Source: CAYPUT01 sp046541715
GTDB lineage: Bacteria; Spirochaetota; Spirochaetia; DSM-27196; PWMO01
Direction of reading: 5' to 3'
DNA: 42,757 nt
NCBI GenBank assembly: GCA_046541715.1
Contig: JBKHCS010000012.1
Location: 1 to 42,757 of the forward strand
Positions 7,571 through 15,356 of the stretch are shown one piece after another. The stretch's first letter is position 1. Each line of letters begins with the position of its first letter. The position numbers were made by a program, and so were the translations under genes. The notes under the pieces were generated by a model. The model did not search any database. It saw only the letters and a program-made list of their open reading frames with translations, and had not been told where the DNA came from.

Positions 7571-8568
7571 TACAGCTCCTTTGCCATCCATTCGGTTAAT
7601 TGTTTGAACTCTTCCTCGGTTCCCGGCAGGTTGTCGGCCCCGGCTTCGAGCACCTGAGCGACGCTCCGGCGGTCATACCGCGTGCCGCCGAGGGTATCGT
7701 TCAGATAGTCGATCATCTCGGTGTTCAGGGCGTCGGAGAACACCCGCACTTCGACGATTCGACCCCGCCGGACGTCGAGATGAAGGTCGATCTCCCCCCA
7801 ATCGAATCGGGTTTCGAGATGATGGCTAAAGTCGGGCGTACGGCCGAAACGCCACTCCCAGTCCTTCATCTGCTCGTAGTAAGCGTTCAGAGTCGGTTCG
7901 GACGCCAATTCCTTACTGTCGAGATGCTCTACTTCCGCCGTTTCGCCGTAGTGGCTGCAGAATACCTCGAAGATCTTTTCGGCCAAGGCGTCGTGGGTTA
8001 AGTCCGGGACGTACTCCCGGAGGTTGGCGACCCGGGAACGGACCGAGTCGATCCCTTTGCTGACGAGCTTTCGTTTGGTCGGGCTCAAGTAGTCGATTAG
8101 TCGCAGGAGATCGGCGTCGATCAGGAGCGTTCCGTGATGGAAGGAGCGGTCCCTGGCGTGCTTAAAGGCGCTCCCGGAGATCTTTTTGCCGCCGACAAGG
8201 AGGTCGTTGCGTCCCGACCGTTCGGCGGGAACGCCGAAGGCGGCGAGGGCGTCGATGATTATCTGGAAGTTTTCTTCCTGACTATACTGCTCCCGGCTCG
8301 TCATAAAGGTAAAGTTGGTGTTTCCCAGGTCGTGGAACACCGCGCCCCCGCCGCTTTGGCGGCGAGCCAGGAGTATCCCGTCGCGCTCCATCTTATCCAG
8401 GTGACACTCTTTCCAAGGGTTCTGATGACGGCCGATAACGACGGTTTCGCTGTTTCGCCAGAGAAAGAGCACTCGGTAGGAGGGGTCCATCTCGCGGAAG
8501 ATCCAGTCCTCCGTGGCAAGGTTAAACCACGGATTGGTGCTGTCCGAGGTCAGAAGCCGTAGGCTCAC
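7570..8568 (-). CDS. lplA: lipoate-protein ligase A
   Basis: LplA activates lipoate with ATP to lipoyl-AMP and transfers it to a lysine on lipoyl domains such as GcvH and the E2 subunits. The 332-residue product is full length relative to E. coli LplA. It has the adenylate-binding RRQSGGGAVFHDLGN motif, the catalytic lysine segment GGKKISGSAF, and the HGTLLIDADL strand, followed by the C-terminal accessory domain. The start is GTG 8568 with GGAG 8 nt upstream. It sits in the EEP-lplA-deoD operon. The gcvH gene at about 32 kb in this window encodes a plausible substrate protein. Confidence 0.95.
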   Translation of the reverse strand: MSLRLLTSDSTNPWFNLATEDWIFREMDPSYRVLFLWRNSETVVIGRHQNPWKECHLDKMERDGILLARRQSGGGAVFHDLGNTNFTFMTSREQYSQEENFQIIIDALAAFGVPAERSGRNDLLVGGKKISGSAFKHARDRSFHHGTLLIDADLLRLIDYLSPTKRKLVSKGIDSVRSRVANLREYVPDLTHDALAEKIFEVFCSHYGETAEVEHLDSKELASEPTLNAYYEQMKDWEWRFGRTPDFSHHLETRFDWGEIDLHLDVRRGRIVEVRVFSDALNTEMIDYLNDTLGGTRYDRRSVAQVLEAGADNLPGTEEEFKQLTEWMAKEL

Positions 8569-8572
8569 GCTG

Positions 8573-9586
8573 TTACTCCGCCGCAGGACTCACCTCGATT
8601 CGAGCGGCTATCCCGTAGTGGTCCGAAGGATACTCGCCGTACGTCGGCTGGTCTAAGATAATCTCCGCACCACGGACTCGTATACCTTCTCCCCGGACCA
8701 TTATGTAGTCGATTCGGACGGCCTCCGCGGGGCCCTGGGGATTCGCCTCGATGTCGATATTGCCGTTGTTTTCCGGATCCCAGGTGATGCCCCCGGGGCG
8801 AGACCAGGCGTCGACGAACCCCGCATCGACAAAGAGCCGGACTTCCGGGGAGCCCGGGGGCGCCGAGAGGGTCCCGACTAGGATGGCCGGATCGGCCCCG
8901 GCGGTCTCGTTGATAAAGGTGACGGCCGTCCGGGCCTCCTCGAGGCGTCGTTCGGCGCCGTTTACCGCGAGGCCGACCCGTAGTCGGTACTCCTCTCCGG
9001 AGAGCTCCCCGGCGAGGTAGCGCTGCAGAAGGCGGTTCAAGGGCTCGGGCCCTGCGAGGGGACTCGGGAAAAGGTTGACCGCGAATAGATGCACCCGGCG
9101 CTCAGCGACGGTAATCTCGCTTGCCACGACGTGGGATACCTCTCCGGACTGGGCGGAGGTAACGTTGGTCACGAATCCGCCGGAAAGGCGCCGGTGGCCT
9201 GCCTCCCCGAGCTCGAGGGCCCCGTCGGCCAGAATGACGGTTCCTTCCCGTAAGTTGGTCGGAAAGCCCACCGGTCCAACCCGGTAGCCTCCCCGGCGAA
9301 CCGAGAAGAGACTATCCATCTCCAGGCGAGAGCCGATGTCGTTGGCGTACTTCGGAAGTGGATTCGCCTCGAAGAGCACCGCGACATCCGGTTCAAGCGC
9401 CCGTAACTCTTCCGTAAGAAGGTCGAAGCGGAAGCTCCGGCTTCCCGGCTCCTCGTGGCTGCCGCTCGAGAGGGCTCCCTTGTAGGTGAGACCGGACCAG
9501 ACGTTCGCGCCGACGACGAGTACCTCCTCTCCGGGAAGGAGCGCCGCGAGAAGACCGAAGACAATCGAGAGAGCGTATGGTCGCAC
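8573..9586 (-). CDS. endonuclease/exonuclease/phosphatase-fold protein, degenerate active site
   Basis: The 337-residue product has a probable N-terminal signal peptide (MRPYALSIVFGLLAALLPG) and an EEP (DNase I-like) fold. Family landmarks are NVWSGL at the first strand, LFEAN with the metal-binding Glu, and SDHYGI with the terminal catalytic His. Other landmarks have changed: the usual GDFN strand reads GTLSAPPGSPE, losing Asp and Asn, and the strand that normally carries a catalytic His reads VHLFAVNLF. Hydrolase activity is therefore doubtful. The start is GTG 9586, lying about 6 nt after a TATGAT -10 element. It is the first gene of the leftward operon leading to lplA and deoD. Confidence 0.75.
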   Translation of the reverse strand: MRPYALSIVFGLLAALLPGEEVLVVGANVWSGLTYKGALSSGSHEEPGSRSFRFDLLTEELRALEPDVAVLFEANPLPKYANDIGSRLEMDSLFSVRRGGYRVGPVGFPTNLREGTVILADGALELGEAGHRRLSGGFVTNVTSAQSGEVSHVVASEITVAERRVHLFAVNLFPSPLAGPEPLNRLLQRYLAGELSGEEYRLRVGLAVNGAERRLEEARTAVTFINETAGADPAILVGTLSAPPGSPEVRLFVDAGFVDAWSRPGGITWDPENNGNIDIEANPQGPAEAVRIDYIMVRGEGIRVRGAEIILDQPTYGEYPSDHYGIAARIEVSPAAE

Positions 9587-9592
9587 GGCGGA

Positions 9593-9622
9593 ATCATATC
9601 ATGAATCCTCTTGACGTGGCAC
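9593..9622 (-). promoter_or_regulatory. promoter of the EEP-lplA-deoD operon, candidate leaderless
   Basis: Minus strand GTGCCA (9622-9617), 18 bp, TATGAT (9598-9593), then six bases and the GTG start codon at 9586. Transcription would start at or next to the start codon. Confidence 0.4.
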
Positions 9623-9647
9623 CGGAAAGCTGCTCCCCTCTGGAGGA

Positions 9648-10202
9648 ATGCGGCGTCTCCTCGTTCTCTTGGGAAATCCGGGAAAGAAGTACCATCGAAC
9701 ACGGCACAATGCCGGAAGGCTCTTCGGGGACTATCTCGGGGAGGCGCTCGGTCTCTCCTGGCGGGGAAAGTTCCACGGCCTTGTCGCCGAGGCGGAGCTC
9801 GCGGGAGAGAGGGTTGTGCTCCTCGAGCCGGAAACCTTTATGAACGACTCCGGTCGGAGCGCCCGGGCTGCCACAGATTTCTATTCCATCCCGCTTCAGT
9901 CCGTCATGGCGGTCTACGACGATACGGAGCTCGACTTCGGCGTGGTTGCCACCCAAACGGGTGGGGGGTTCAAGGGGCATAACGGCGTCCGCTCCCTCGC
10001 ACAGCACGTGGGAGGGGGAGATTTCCCCCGCCTGCGGATCGGCGTCGGGCGTCCCCGGTCCGGCGCGCTCTCGGCCCACGTCCTCGGGCCCTTCAATTCC
10101 TGGGAGTGGAGCGTCCTCGAAGACGTCTTTTCCGGCGCCCGACGGCTGGTCGAAGAGGCCCTCGGGGCCTGGCCTCCGGAAGAGGGGCGCTGGTCGCTCT
10201 AG
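9648..10202 (+). CDS. pth: peptidyl-tRNA hydrolase
   Basis: Pth recycles tRNA by cleaving the ester bond of prematurely released peptidyl-tRNA. The 184-residue product has the N-terminal LLVLLGNPGKKY with Asn10, catalytic His20 in TRHNAG, FMNDSG, the VYDDTELDFG segment with the partner Asp, and GGGFKGHNGVRS with the substrate-binding Asn. The Shine-Dalgarno GGAGG lies only about 1 nt before the ATG, closer than optimal. Its 3' end overlaps recR convergently by 4 bp. In many bacteria pth lies near ribosomal or tRNA-processing genes; here it is a single rightward gene among leftward operons. Confidence 0.96.
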   Translation: MRRLLVLLGNPGKKYHRTRHNAGRLFGDYLGEALGLSWRGKFHGLVAEAELAGERVVLLEPETFMNDSGRSARAATDFYSIPLQSVMAVYDDTELDFGVVATQTGGGFKGHNGVRSLAQHVGGGDFPRLRIGVGRPRSGALSAHVLGPFNSWEWSVLEDVFSGARRLVEEALGAWPPEEGRWSL

Positions 10203-10795
10203 AACTCGTTGAGAGGCGTTCTGCCTCGAAAGGAGCGGGCGAGGGTCAGTCGGTCGGCGTATTCGAGGTCCCCGCCGACCGGCAGCCCAAGGGCGAGGCG
10301 GGTCGTTCGGACGTCCCTCGACTGTAACTCCCGGGCCAGATAGAGGGCCGTCGTATCGCCTTCGACGGTCGGGTTGGTCGCAACGACAACCTCCGCGACT
10401 CCGAGCTCCCGCACGCGGTCGAAGAGCCGGTTCAGCCCCAACTCCTCGGGACCAATTCCATCCATCGGAGAGATGACCCCGTGGAGCACGTGGTAAAGGC
10501 CCCGAAACTCCCGGGTCTCCTCGATCACCGAGACGTCCTGGGGCTCTTCCACGACGCAGATGACGGTCCGGTCCCGGGTCGTATCGGTACAGAAGGAACA
10601 GACTTCCTGCTCGGTAAGGACCCCGCACTCTCGGCAGGGGCGGATCCGCTCTTTGAGCTCGGTGATGGCCTTTGCCAACCCTTGCGCGAAACCGCTCTCG
10701 GTCTTCAGCAGATGATAGGCGATCCGGGTGGCGCTCTTCTTTCCGATTCCCGGCAGACGGGAGAAATACTCTACGGTGCGCTCGAGGGCGTTCAT
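10199..10795 (-). CDS. recR: recombination protein RecR
   Basis: RecR works with RecO (and RecF, also in this window) to load RecA on SSB-coated gapped DNA. The 198-residue product shows the N-terminal helix-hairpin-helix (SRLPGIGKKSATRIAYHLL), the four-cysteine zinc finger C-x2-C...C-x2-C (CRECG...CSFC), the Toprim domain starting VICVVEEPQDV, and the Walker-like C-terminal GLPVGGDLEYAD. It is full length. It is third in the conserved dnaX-ybaB-recR order, 13 bp after ybaB. Confidence 0.97.
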   Translation of the reverse strand: MNALERTVEYFSRLPGIGKKSATRIAYHLLKTESGFAQGLAKAITELKERIRPCRECGVLTEQEVCSFCTDTTRDRTVICVVEEPQDVSVIEETREFRGLYHVLHGVISPMDGIGPEELGLNRLFDRVRELGVAEVVVATNPTVEGDTTALYLARELQSRDVRTTRLALGLPVGGDLEYADRLTLARSFRGRTPLNEF

Positions 10796-10808
10796 GCTGC
10801 CGCGGAGC

Positions 10809-11138
10809 CTACATCAGGCCGCCGAGAAAATCCGGCGGAAGTCCCATTCCCCCGGTAATCGAGGACATTTCCGTACGGATCGCTTCCTTTGCCCGGTACA
10901 GCGCGTCGGTGACCGCCGCCCGGACCAGGTCCTGGAGTAGCTCGGGGTCCGCCGGGTCGACCACTTCCGGGCTAATCGTAACCGACCGGACGGCGAACTG
11001 CCCGTCGATCTCGACCCGGACCATATCCCCCCCGGCCCGGCCGGTAACCACGATCTCTTTGAGCCGTGATTGTGCCTCTCCGACCTTTCCTTGGATCTGT
11101 TGCAAGTTTTTGAGTATGTCCATCGGATTGATATTCAC
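10809..11138 (-). CDS. YbaB/EbfC family nucleoid-associated protein
   Basis: The 109-residue DNA-binding protein belongs to the YbaB/EbfC family, whose Borrelia member EbfC binds DNA and compacts the nucleoid. The family pattern is visible: MDILKNLQQIQGKVGEAQSR (N-terminal helix), the central sheet with VRVEIDGQFAVRSVTISPEV, and a C-terminal helix with DLVRAAVTDALYRA. The ATG overlaps the dnaX stop (ATGA). The dnaX-ybaB-recR operon is a very common arrangement that ties this protein to replication or recombination. Confidence 0.93.
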   Translation of the reverse strand: MNINPMDILKNLQQIQGKVGEAQSRLKEIVVTGRAGGDMVRVEIDGQFAVRSVTISPEVVDPADPELLQDLVRAAVTDALYRAKEAIRTEMSSITGGMGLPPDFLGGLM

Positions 11139-12763
11139 TCCGTCGTTCCTCCGTTTGCGATTACTTCTCCCCGAAAAACATCCCGGACAATTTCGACCTC
11201 CCGATCTGCGACGGCCTGAGCCTCCTCGGGGTGTCCGGTCTCCCGGGCTACTTCGATCCGTACCGTCTTGACGCCGGCTATGTGCTCCCCGGCGGCGGAA
11301 AGGAGCTTTTCGGTATCCTGCCGGACCGCCGACGCGGGATAGTCCGAATCGAATACGATGTGGAGCCGATTCTCGTCGTCGACCCGCCAGGCTACCGCCT
11401 TCTCGAGACTCGTCGCCAGAACGAGCTTCTCCCGCCGGAGCTCTTCGATAACGGCGATCCGAAGCGCCTCGTCGAGCCCCTCCAGGGCCGCCTGGGGTGG
11501 CGCCGGCGCAGGTACCGACTCCGGGGGCTCCTCCCGGGCCGGGGACGCGGCCGGCGCCGAGGAGACCGGGGAAACCGTCCCGGCGGCCGGGCCCGGGGCC
11601 TGGTACGCCTCCGAAGTGACCATCGGCGCCGCGTTCCTCAGCTTCTTGAGCTCCTCGAGTATCTGCTGGTGAGACAGGTAGGCCGGAAGACCGGCGAGCT
11701 TGCTCACCGCAAGCTCCACCTCGAAGAGGGGGTGAACGCTGTAGCGCATCCGTCGGTAGAGCTCGAAGAGAATATCCAGCGCCTTCTCCAGCTGCATCTG
11801 GGAGAGGGTCTCGGCGGCCTCGGTGTGGAGCTGCGCCTCGTCGAATCCGAGAATGCCCGGACGCCGCACCCCGCTCTTGTAGAGCAAGAGGGCGCGCACG
11901 TGCTCGGTAAGGTCAATGACCAGCTGATCGACGTCTACACCCGATTCGACGAGGCGGTGGACCGCCGAGAGCGCGTCGTCGGTCCGGCCTCCGGCGATCG
12001 CTGCAACCAACTCCCGGATACGCTCGGGTTCCGAGAGCCCGAGGGTCTCGGAGATTGCCGCGGCGGTAATCTTTCCCTCGGTCAGAGAAGCAATCTGGTC
12101 AAAGAGGGTGTAGGCGTCCCGTAAGGATCCCCGGGCTTCCTTGGCAATCCACCCCAGAGCGGCGTCTTCCACGTCCAGGGAGAGTTCCCCGGCCGCCTCC
12201 CTGAGCTTTTCGTGGATCACCTCCAAGGGAATCAGCCGGAAGGAGAAGTGCTGGCACCGGGAGCGGATAGTTGCCGGAACCTTCTGGATCTCCGTCGTCG
12301 CGAAGACGAAGACAACGTGGGGGGGTGGCTCCTCTATGGTCTTTAGAAGCGCGTTGAAGGCGCTGTTGGACAGCATGTGGACTTCGTCGATTATGTAAAT
12401 CTTGTACCGGCCGCTCTGCGGGGGAAAGAGAATCTCCTCCCGAATGGTCCGGACGTCGTTTACCGAGGTGTTGGAAGCGCCGTCAATCTCGATAACGTCG
12501 AGGGAGGTCCCGCGGATAATCGCGTCACCGTCGCCGAAGTCCGGACAGCCGGAAGGATCCGGGCCCTCCGGACAGTTGAGCGACCGTGCGAGAACCCGGG
12601 CAGCGGTGGTCTTTCCCACGCCCCGGGGGCCCGAAAAGAGGTACGCGTGGGCCAACCGGCCGGCCTTGAGGGAGTGCCGCAGTGTAGCGACGACGAACTC
12701 TTGCCCGGCGATTTCCTCGAGTTTCCGGGGGCGTTTTCTCGTGGCGGTTACTTCAAAATCCAT
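11135..12763 (-). CDS. dnaX: DNA polymerase III subunit gamma/tau
   Basis: DnaX is the clamp-loader ATPase subunit of the replisome. The 542-residue product has Walker A GPRGVGKTT (45-53), DEVHM Walker B (126-130), the SRC arginine-finger motif near 170, and a Pro/Ala-rich linker (about residues 370-410) before the tau-like C-terminal domain. ATG 12763 gives the standard N-terminus ending RPRKLEEIAGQE. The zinc module is degenerate: Cys64 and Cys73 are present, but positions 76 and 79, cysteines in E. coli, are Phe and Gly. No obvious slippery A-run for programmed gamma production was seen. The SRP RNA gene lies directly upstream, and ybaB overlaps its stop. Confidence 0.96.
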   Translation of the reverse strand: MDFEVTATRKRPRKLEEIAGQEFVVATLRHSLKAGRLAHAYLFSGPRGVGKTTAARVLARSLNCPEGPDPSGCPDFGDGDAIIRGTSLDVIEIDGASNTSVNDVRTIREEILFPPQSGRYKIYIIDEVHMLSNSAFNALLKTIEEPPPHVVFVFATTEIQKVPATIRSRCQHFSFRLIPLEVIHEKLREAAGELSLDVEDAALGWIAKEARGSLRDAYTLFDQIASLTEGKITAAAISETLGLSEPERIRELVAAIAGGRTDDALSAVHRLVESGVDVDQLVIDLTEHVRALLLYKSGVRRPGILGFDEAQLHTEAAETLSQMQLEKALDILFELYRRMRYSVHPLFEVELAVSKLAGLPAYLSHQQILEELKKLRNAAPMVTSEAYQAPGPAAGTVSPVSSAPAASPAREEPPESVPAPAPPQAALEGLDEALRIAVIEELRREKLVLATSLEKAVAWRVDDENRLHIVFDSDYPASAVRQDTEKLLSAAGEHIAGVKTVRIEVARETGHPEEAQAVADREVEIVRDVFRGEVIANGGTTE

Positions 12764-12792
12764 CGTGTAAGTAAAACCCCTCCAGCGCGCGC

Positions 12793-12889
12793 CAAGCTTT
12801 CTGCGGCACGTCCCTTGCTGCTTACCGCTGCTTCCTTCCGGACCTGACGGGGTTGGGCAGTAGGTAACTGCACAGGACCTAACGCGGGG
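12793..12889 (-). ncRNA. ffs: signal recognition particle RNA (small bacterial type)
   Basis: On the minus strand the conserved apical domain of SRP RNA is unmistakable: CCCGTCAGGTCCGGAAGGAA followed by GCAGC. This contains the GGAA tetraloop and the asymmetric internal loop bound by Ffh. The length of about 95 nt indicates the short 4.5S form without an Alu domain. The ends are approximate because the basal stem is poorly conserved. It lies between the serine tRNA cluster and dnaX, with about 30 nt to the dnaX ATG, so it may be processed from a common transcript. Confidence 0.9.
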
Positions 12890-12905
12890 ACTGAAGGGGC
12901 AAAAC

Positions 12906-12993
<88 letters not shown>

Positions 12994-13043
12994 ATTCGAA
13001 TGTCACGAACGCCGACCTCGCCGCAGGGAGACGCCGGCCAACT

Positions 13044-13131
13044 CGGAGAGAGAGGGATTCGAACCCTCGGAGCCGCAGAACGGCTCAACGGTTTTCGAGA
13101 CCGCCCGATTCAACCACTCTCGCATCTCTCC
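13044..13131 (-). tRNA. tRNA-Ser (anticodon CGA)
   Basis: A class II serine tRNA on the minus strand begins GGAGAGATGCGAGAGTGG. The anticodon loop TCTCGAAAA gives CGA, which reads UCG. The long variable arm, GGTTCGAATCC T-arm and discriminator G are present. Confidence 0.95.
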
Positions 13132-13138
13132 AGCACTG

Positions 13139-13212
13139 TATGCCCAAGAGGACTCGAACCTCCGACCTTTAGATCCGCAATCTAACGCTCTATCCAGCTG
13201 AGCTATGGGCAC
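13139..13212 (-). tRNA. tRNA-Arg (anticodon GCG)
   Basis: A minus-strand class I tRNA begins GTGCCCATAGCTCAGC. The anticodon stem-loop is TTAGA-TTGCGGA-TCTAA, so the anticodon is GCG (Arg, CGC/CGU). The T-arm is GGAGG-TTCGAGT-CCTCT, and the discriminator is A. The first acceptor pair is G-U. Most bacteria read CGN with an ACG anticodon edited to ICG, so a GCG anticodon is uncommon. Confidence 0.9.
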
Positions 13213-13221
13213 ACGGTCTCA

Positions 13222-13309
13222 CGGAGAGGGAGGGATTCGAACCCTCGGTACCCGGACAGGGTACAACTCCTTAGCAGGGAGCCCGATTCAACCACTCTCG
13301 CACCTCTCC
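13222..13309 (-). tRNA. tRNA-Ser (anticodon GCT)
   Basis: A class II serine tRNA on the minus strand begins GGAGAGGTGCGAGAGTGG. The anticodon loop CTGCTAA gives GCT, which reads AGC/AGU. The variable arm is long, the T-arm is GGTTCGAATCC, and the discriminator is G. Confidence 0.95.
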
Positions 13310-13327
13310 ACTATTCTCTTGTCGACA

Positions 13328-13412
13328 CGGAGAGAGTGGGATTCGAACCCACGGAACCTTGCGGTTCAACGGTTTTCAAGACCGTCTCCTTAAACCACTC
13401 GGACACCTCTCC
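13328..13412 (-). tRNA. tRNA-Ser (anticodon TGA)
   Basis: A class II serine tRNA on the minus strand begins GGAGAGGTGTCCGAGTGG. The anticodon loop TCTTGAAAA gives TGA, which reads UCA and by wobble other UCN codons. It is the first gene of the tRNA cluster in transcription order. Confidence 0.95.
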
Positions 13413-13473
13413 ACAGCCCGAAAACTATAGTCATATCAACCGTGCAATGTCAACGAAGGCAGTTCCCGGGGCG

Positions 13474-14187
13474 CTACTCGGCCGGCGCGCCGAAACGGCG
13501 GAGGTACTCTTCTACGACCCGGCGGTCGCGGTCCTGTATCTCTTCGGAATGGCGGTCGAGGAGCTCCTCGTCAAAGGCAAGGCCCCGGTAAAGAAGCCAA
13601 TGCGCCTTGTTTATCAGCAGCCGGCCTCGTTGTATAAGATACTCAGAAGAGCGGGATCGTCCACTCTCGAGGGCCTCTTCTCCGTGGCGCCGATACGCCT
13701 GGTAGGCGGCGACGTACCCTTCCAAGAGCTCTCTGCGCTCGCGGTCCCTCAAGGTGCCGCCGGAGAGGGGATATGCCCCGAGGCGAAGCGTCGTAAAAGG
13801 CGAAATCCGGTCCGGGTTATCCACCGCCGGCCGGTTCCGCAGGTAGACAAGGGGCCAGAGGTCATCATCCCCCCAGAGCTTCTGAGTGATGTCGTAAAGG
13901 GTGTCCCCCGGTTGAACGCGATAGCTTTCGGGCCGCTCCGCGGCGGGTTCCGGGGCGAGGGTCGTCCCCGGCTCGGCGGCCTGTTCGGGCGCCGTGTCCG
14001 GGGCCTCTTCCGGGGCCATCGCCGGGGTGTCCGTCGGCTCTTCCACCGAAGACCCCTGGGTCTCGACACCTAAAAGGGCGCCGGGGCCGAGAATCAACGC
14101 AGCAGCCCCGAGGGCAAGATCCACAATCAAAAGAACAATAGTAACGACGACAATGGTCTTCTTGCCGTCTTGGGTCTGGCCGTTCAT
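13474..14187 (-). CDS. membrane-anchored LysM-domain protein
   Basis: The 237-residue product has a short cytoplasmic start, one transmembrane anchor (about residues 11-37, IVVVTIVLLIVDLALGAAAL), a Pro/Glu/Ala-rich linker, a LysM domain beginning SYRVQPGDTLYDITQKLWGDD, and a charged helical C-terminal domain. LysM domains bind peptidoglycan glycan chains, so it probably sits in the inner membrane with its domain in the periplasm. ATG 14187 is preceded by AAGGAG 10 nt upstream. It is divergent from the thioesterase gene and immediately upstream (61 bp) of the serine tRNA cluster. The role is unknown beyond cell-wall binding. Confidence 0.85.
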   Translation of the reverse strand: MNGQTQDGKKTIVVVTIVLLIVDLALGAAALILGPGALLGVETQGSSVEEPTDTPAMAPEEAPDTAPEQAAEPGTTLAPEPAAERPESYRVQPGDTLYDITQKLWGDDDLWPLVYLRNRPAVDNPDRISPFTTLRLGAYPLSGGTLRDRERRELLEGYVAAYQAYRRHGEEALESGRSRSSEYLIQRGRLLINKAHWLLYRGLAFDEELLDRHSEEIQDRDRRVVEEYLRRFGAPAE

Positions 14188-14247
14188 GGACGAGGACTCC
14201 TTGGTAGGTACTATACTAACGCAAAACACCTTTTGTCGGGAGACGCA

Positions 14248-14673
14248 ATGAAGAACCATAGACCGCTGATGGTGTCGCTTCCCTTCACCGTCAAAACCTA
14301 CGACATCGATTTTGCCGGACACGTAAGCAACATCGTCTACATACGGTGGCTCGAGGATCTCCGGCTCCATTTCCTCGATACCTACTTTCCGTTGGCCGAT
14401 CAGATGGCCGAGTCCTACGCCCCGATACTCATCCGCACCGAGATCGACTACAAGCGGGCCCTCCGGCTTTTCGATGCGCCGATTACGGGACAGATGTGGT
14501 TGCGCGACGCCGGTCGCCTCAAGTGGTGTCTCGAGGCGGAATTCACCCTCGACACCGCAGTGGTCGCCGCCTCGGTTCAATACGGGGTCTTTATCGACAT
14601 AACGACCCACCGCCCCATACCCCTTCCGGAGCCCCTCCGGAGTCGCTACCACGGGGAGATTGCGGCCGAGTGA
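14248..14673 (+). CDS. YbgC-like acyl-CoA thioesterase (hotdog fold)
   Basis: The 141-residue product matches single-domain 4HBT/YbgC thioesterases. The active-site segment YDIDFAGHVSNIVYIRWLED contains the catalytic Asp and the His-Val-Asn turn, followed by the long hotdog helix and beta strands. It would hydrolyse an acyl-CoA or acyl-ACP; the substrate cannot be predicted. ATG 14248 has GGGAG 6 nt upstream. Its stop overlaps the GTG of the downstream glycosylase (GTGA). The preceding promoter region is shared with the divergent LysM gene. Confidence 0.85.
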   Translation: MKNHRPLMVSLPFTVKTYDIDFAGHVSNIVYIRWLEDLRLHFLDTYFPLADQMAESYAPILIRTEIDYKRALRLFDAPITGQMWLRDAGRLKWCLEAEFTLDTAVVAASVQYGVFIDITTHRPIPLPEPLRSRYHGEIAAE

Positions 14674-15350
14674 GCCTCCGCATCGAATCGCCGGATACCC
14701 GATTCCTAACCGAGCGGGCGAATCGCGCCGCCCCGGGGCTCCTGGGCCTTCTTCTCTACCGTCATCTGCCCCCGGATAATCACCTGGTTGCGCGAATCGT
14801 GGAGGTGGAGGCCTACCGGCAGGACGATCCCGCGGCCCACTCCTTCCGGGGGCCGAGCCGGCGAAACCAGACAATGTTCGGTCCCCCGGGATTCGCCTAC
14901 GTCTACCTGATCTACGGGATGCACCACTGTTTGAACGTCGTCTCGGCTCCCGAAGGGGTAGGGGACGCCATTCTTATCCGGGCCGCCGAGCCTCTTGCAG
15001 GCGTTTCGACCATTCGGCGGCTTCGAAACCCAGGCCCCGGAAGCATCAAGACGCCCCGGCTTCTCGCGGGCCCCGGGAGCCTCTGCAAGGGCCTTGGGAT
15101 CCGCAAGGAGACGGAGGATGGTGTGTCTCTGGTGGGTAGGGGATCGCTGCGACTCGCGAAAGCGGTGGAGCTTGTCGGAGAGGAGGAGGACCCCGGCGGC
15201 GCGCCTGGGTGGAGGTTCGAGGCCCGGACCCCGGCCCGCATCGAAGCCACCCGGCGGATAGGCATTACTCAGGCGCCGGAAGAGCCCTGGCGCTTCGTCG
15301 ACCCCGAGAGCCCGAGCCTCTCGCGCCGGGATGTGTCTCCGGAGCGATAG
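14670..15350 (+). CDS. 3-methyladenine DNA glycosylase, Aag/MPG family
   Basis: The 226-residue product is an AAG-type base-excision enzyme that removes alkylated purines (3-methyladenine, hypoxanthine). It has the catalytic Glu in RIVEVEAYRQDDPAAHSF, the intercalation-loop segment GPPGFAYVYLIYGMHHCLNVV, AILIRAAEP, and the GPGSLCKGLGI motif with substrate contacts. The start is GTG 14670 overlapping the thioesterase stop, so translation is coupled. It is convergent with parB, with 6 bp between stops. Confidence 0.95.
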   Translation: MSLRIESPDTRFLTERANRAAPGLLGLLLYRHLPPDNHLVARIVEVEAYRQDDPAAHSFRGPSRRNQTMFGPPGFAYVYLIYGMHHCLNVVSAPEGVGDAILIRAAEPLAGVSTIRRLRNPGPGSIKTPRLLAGPGSLCKGLGIRKETEDGVSLVGRGSLRLAKAVELVGEEEDPGGAPGWRFEARTPARIEATRRIGITQAPEEPWRFVDPESPSLSRRDVSPER

Positions 15351-15356
15351 ACCCGG

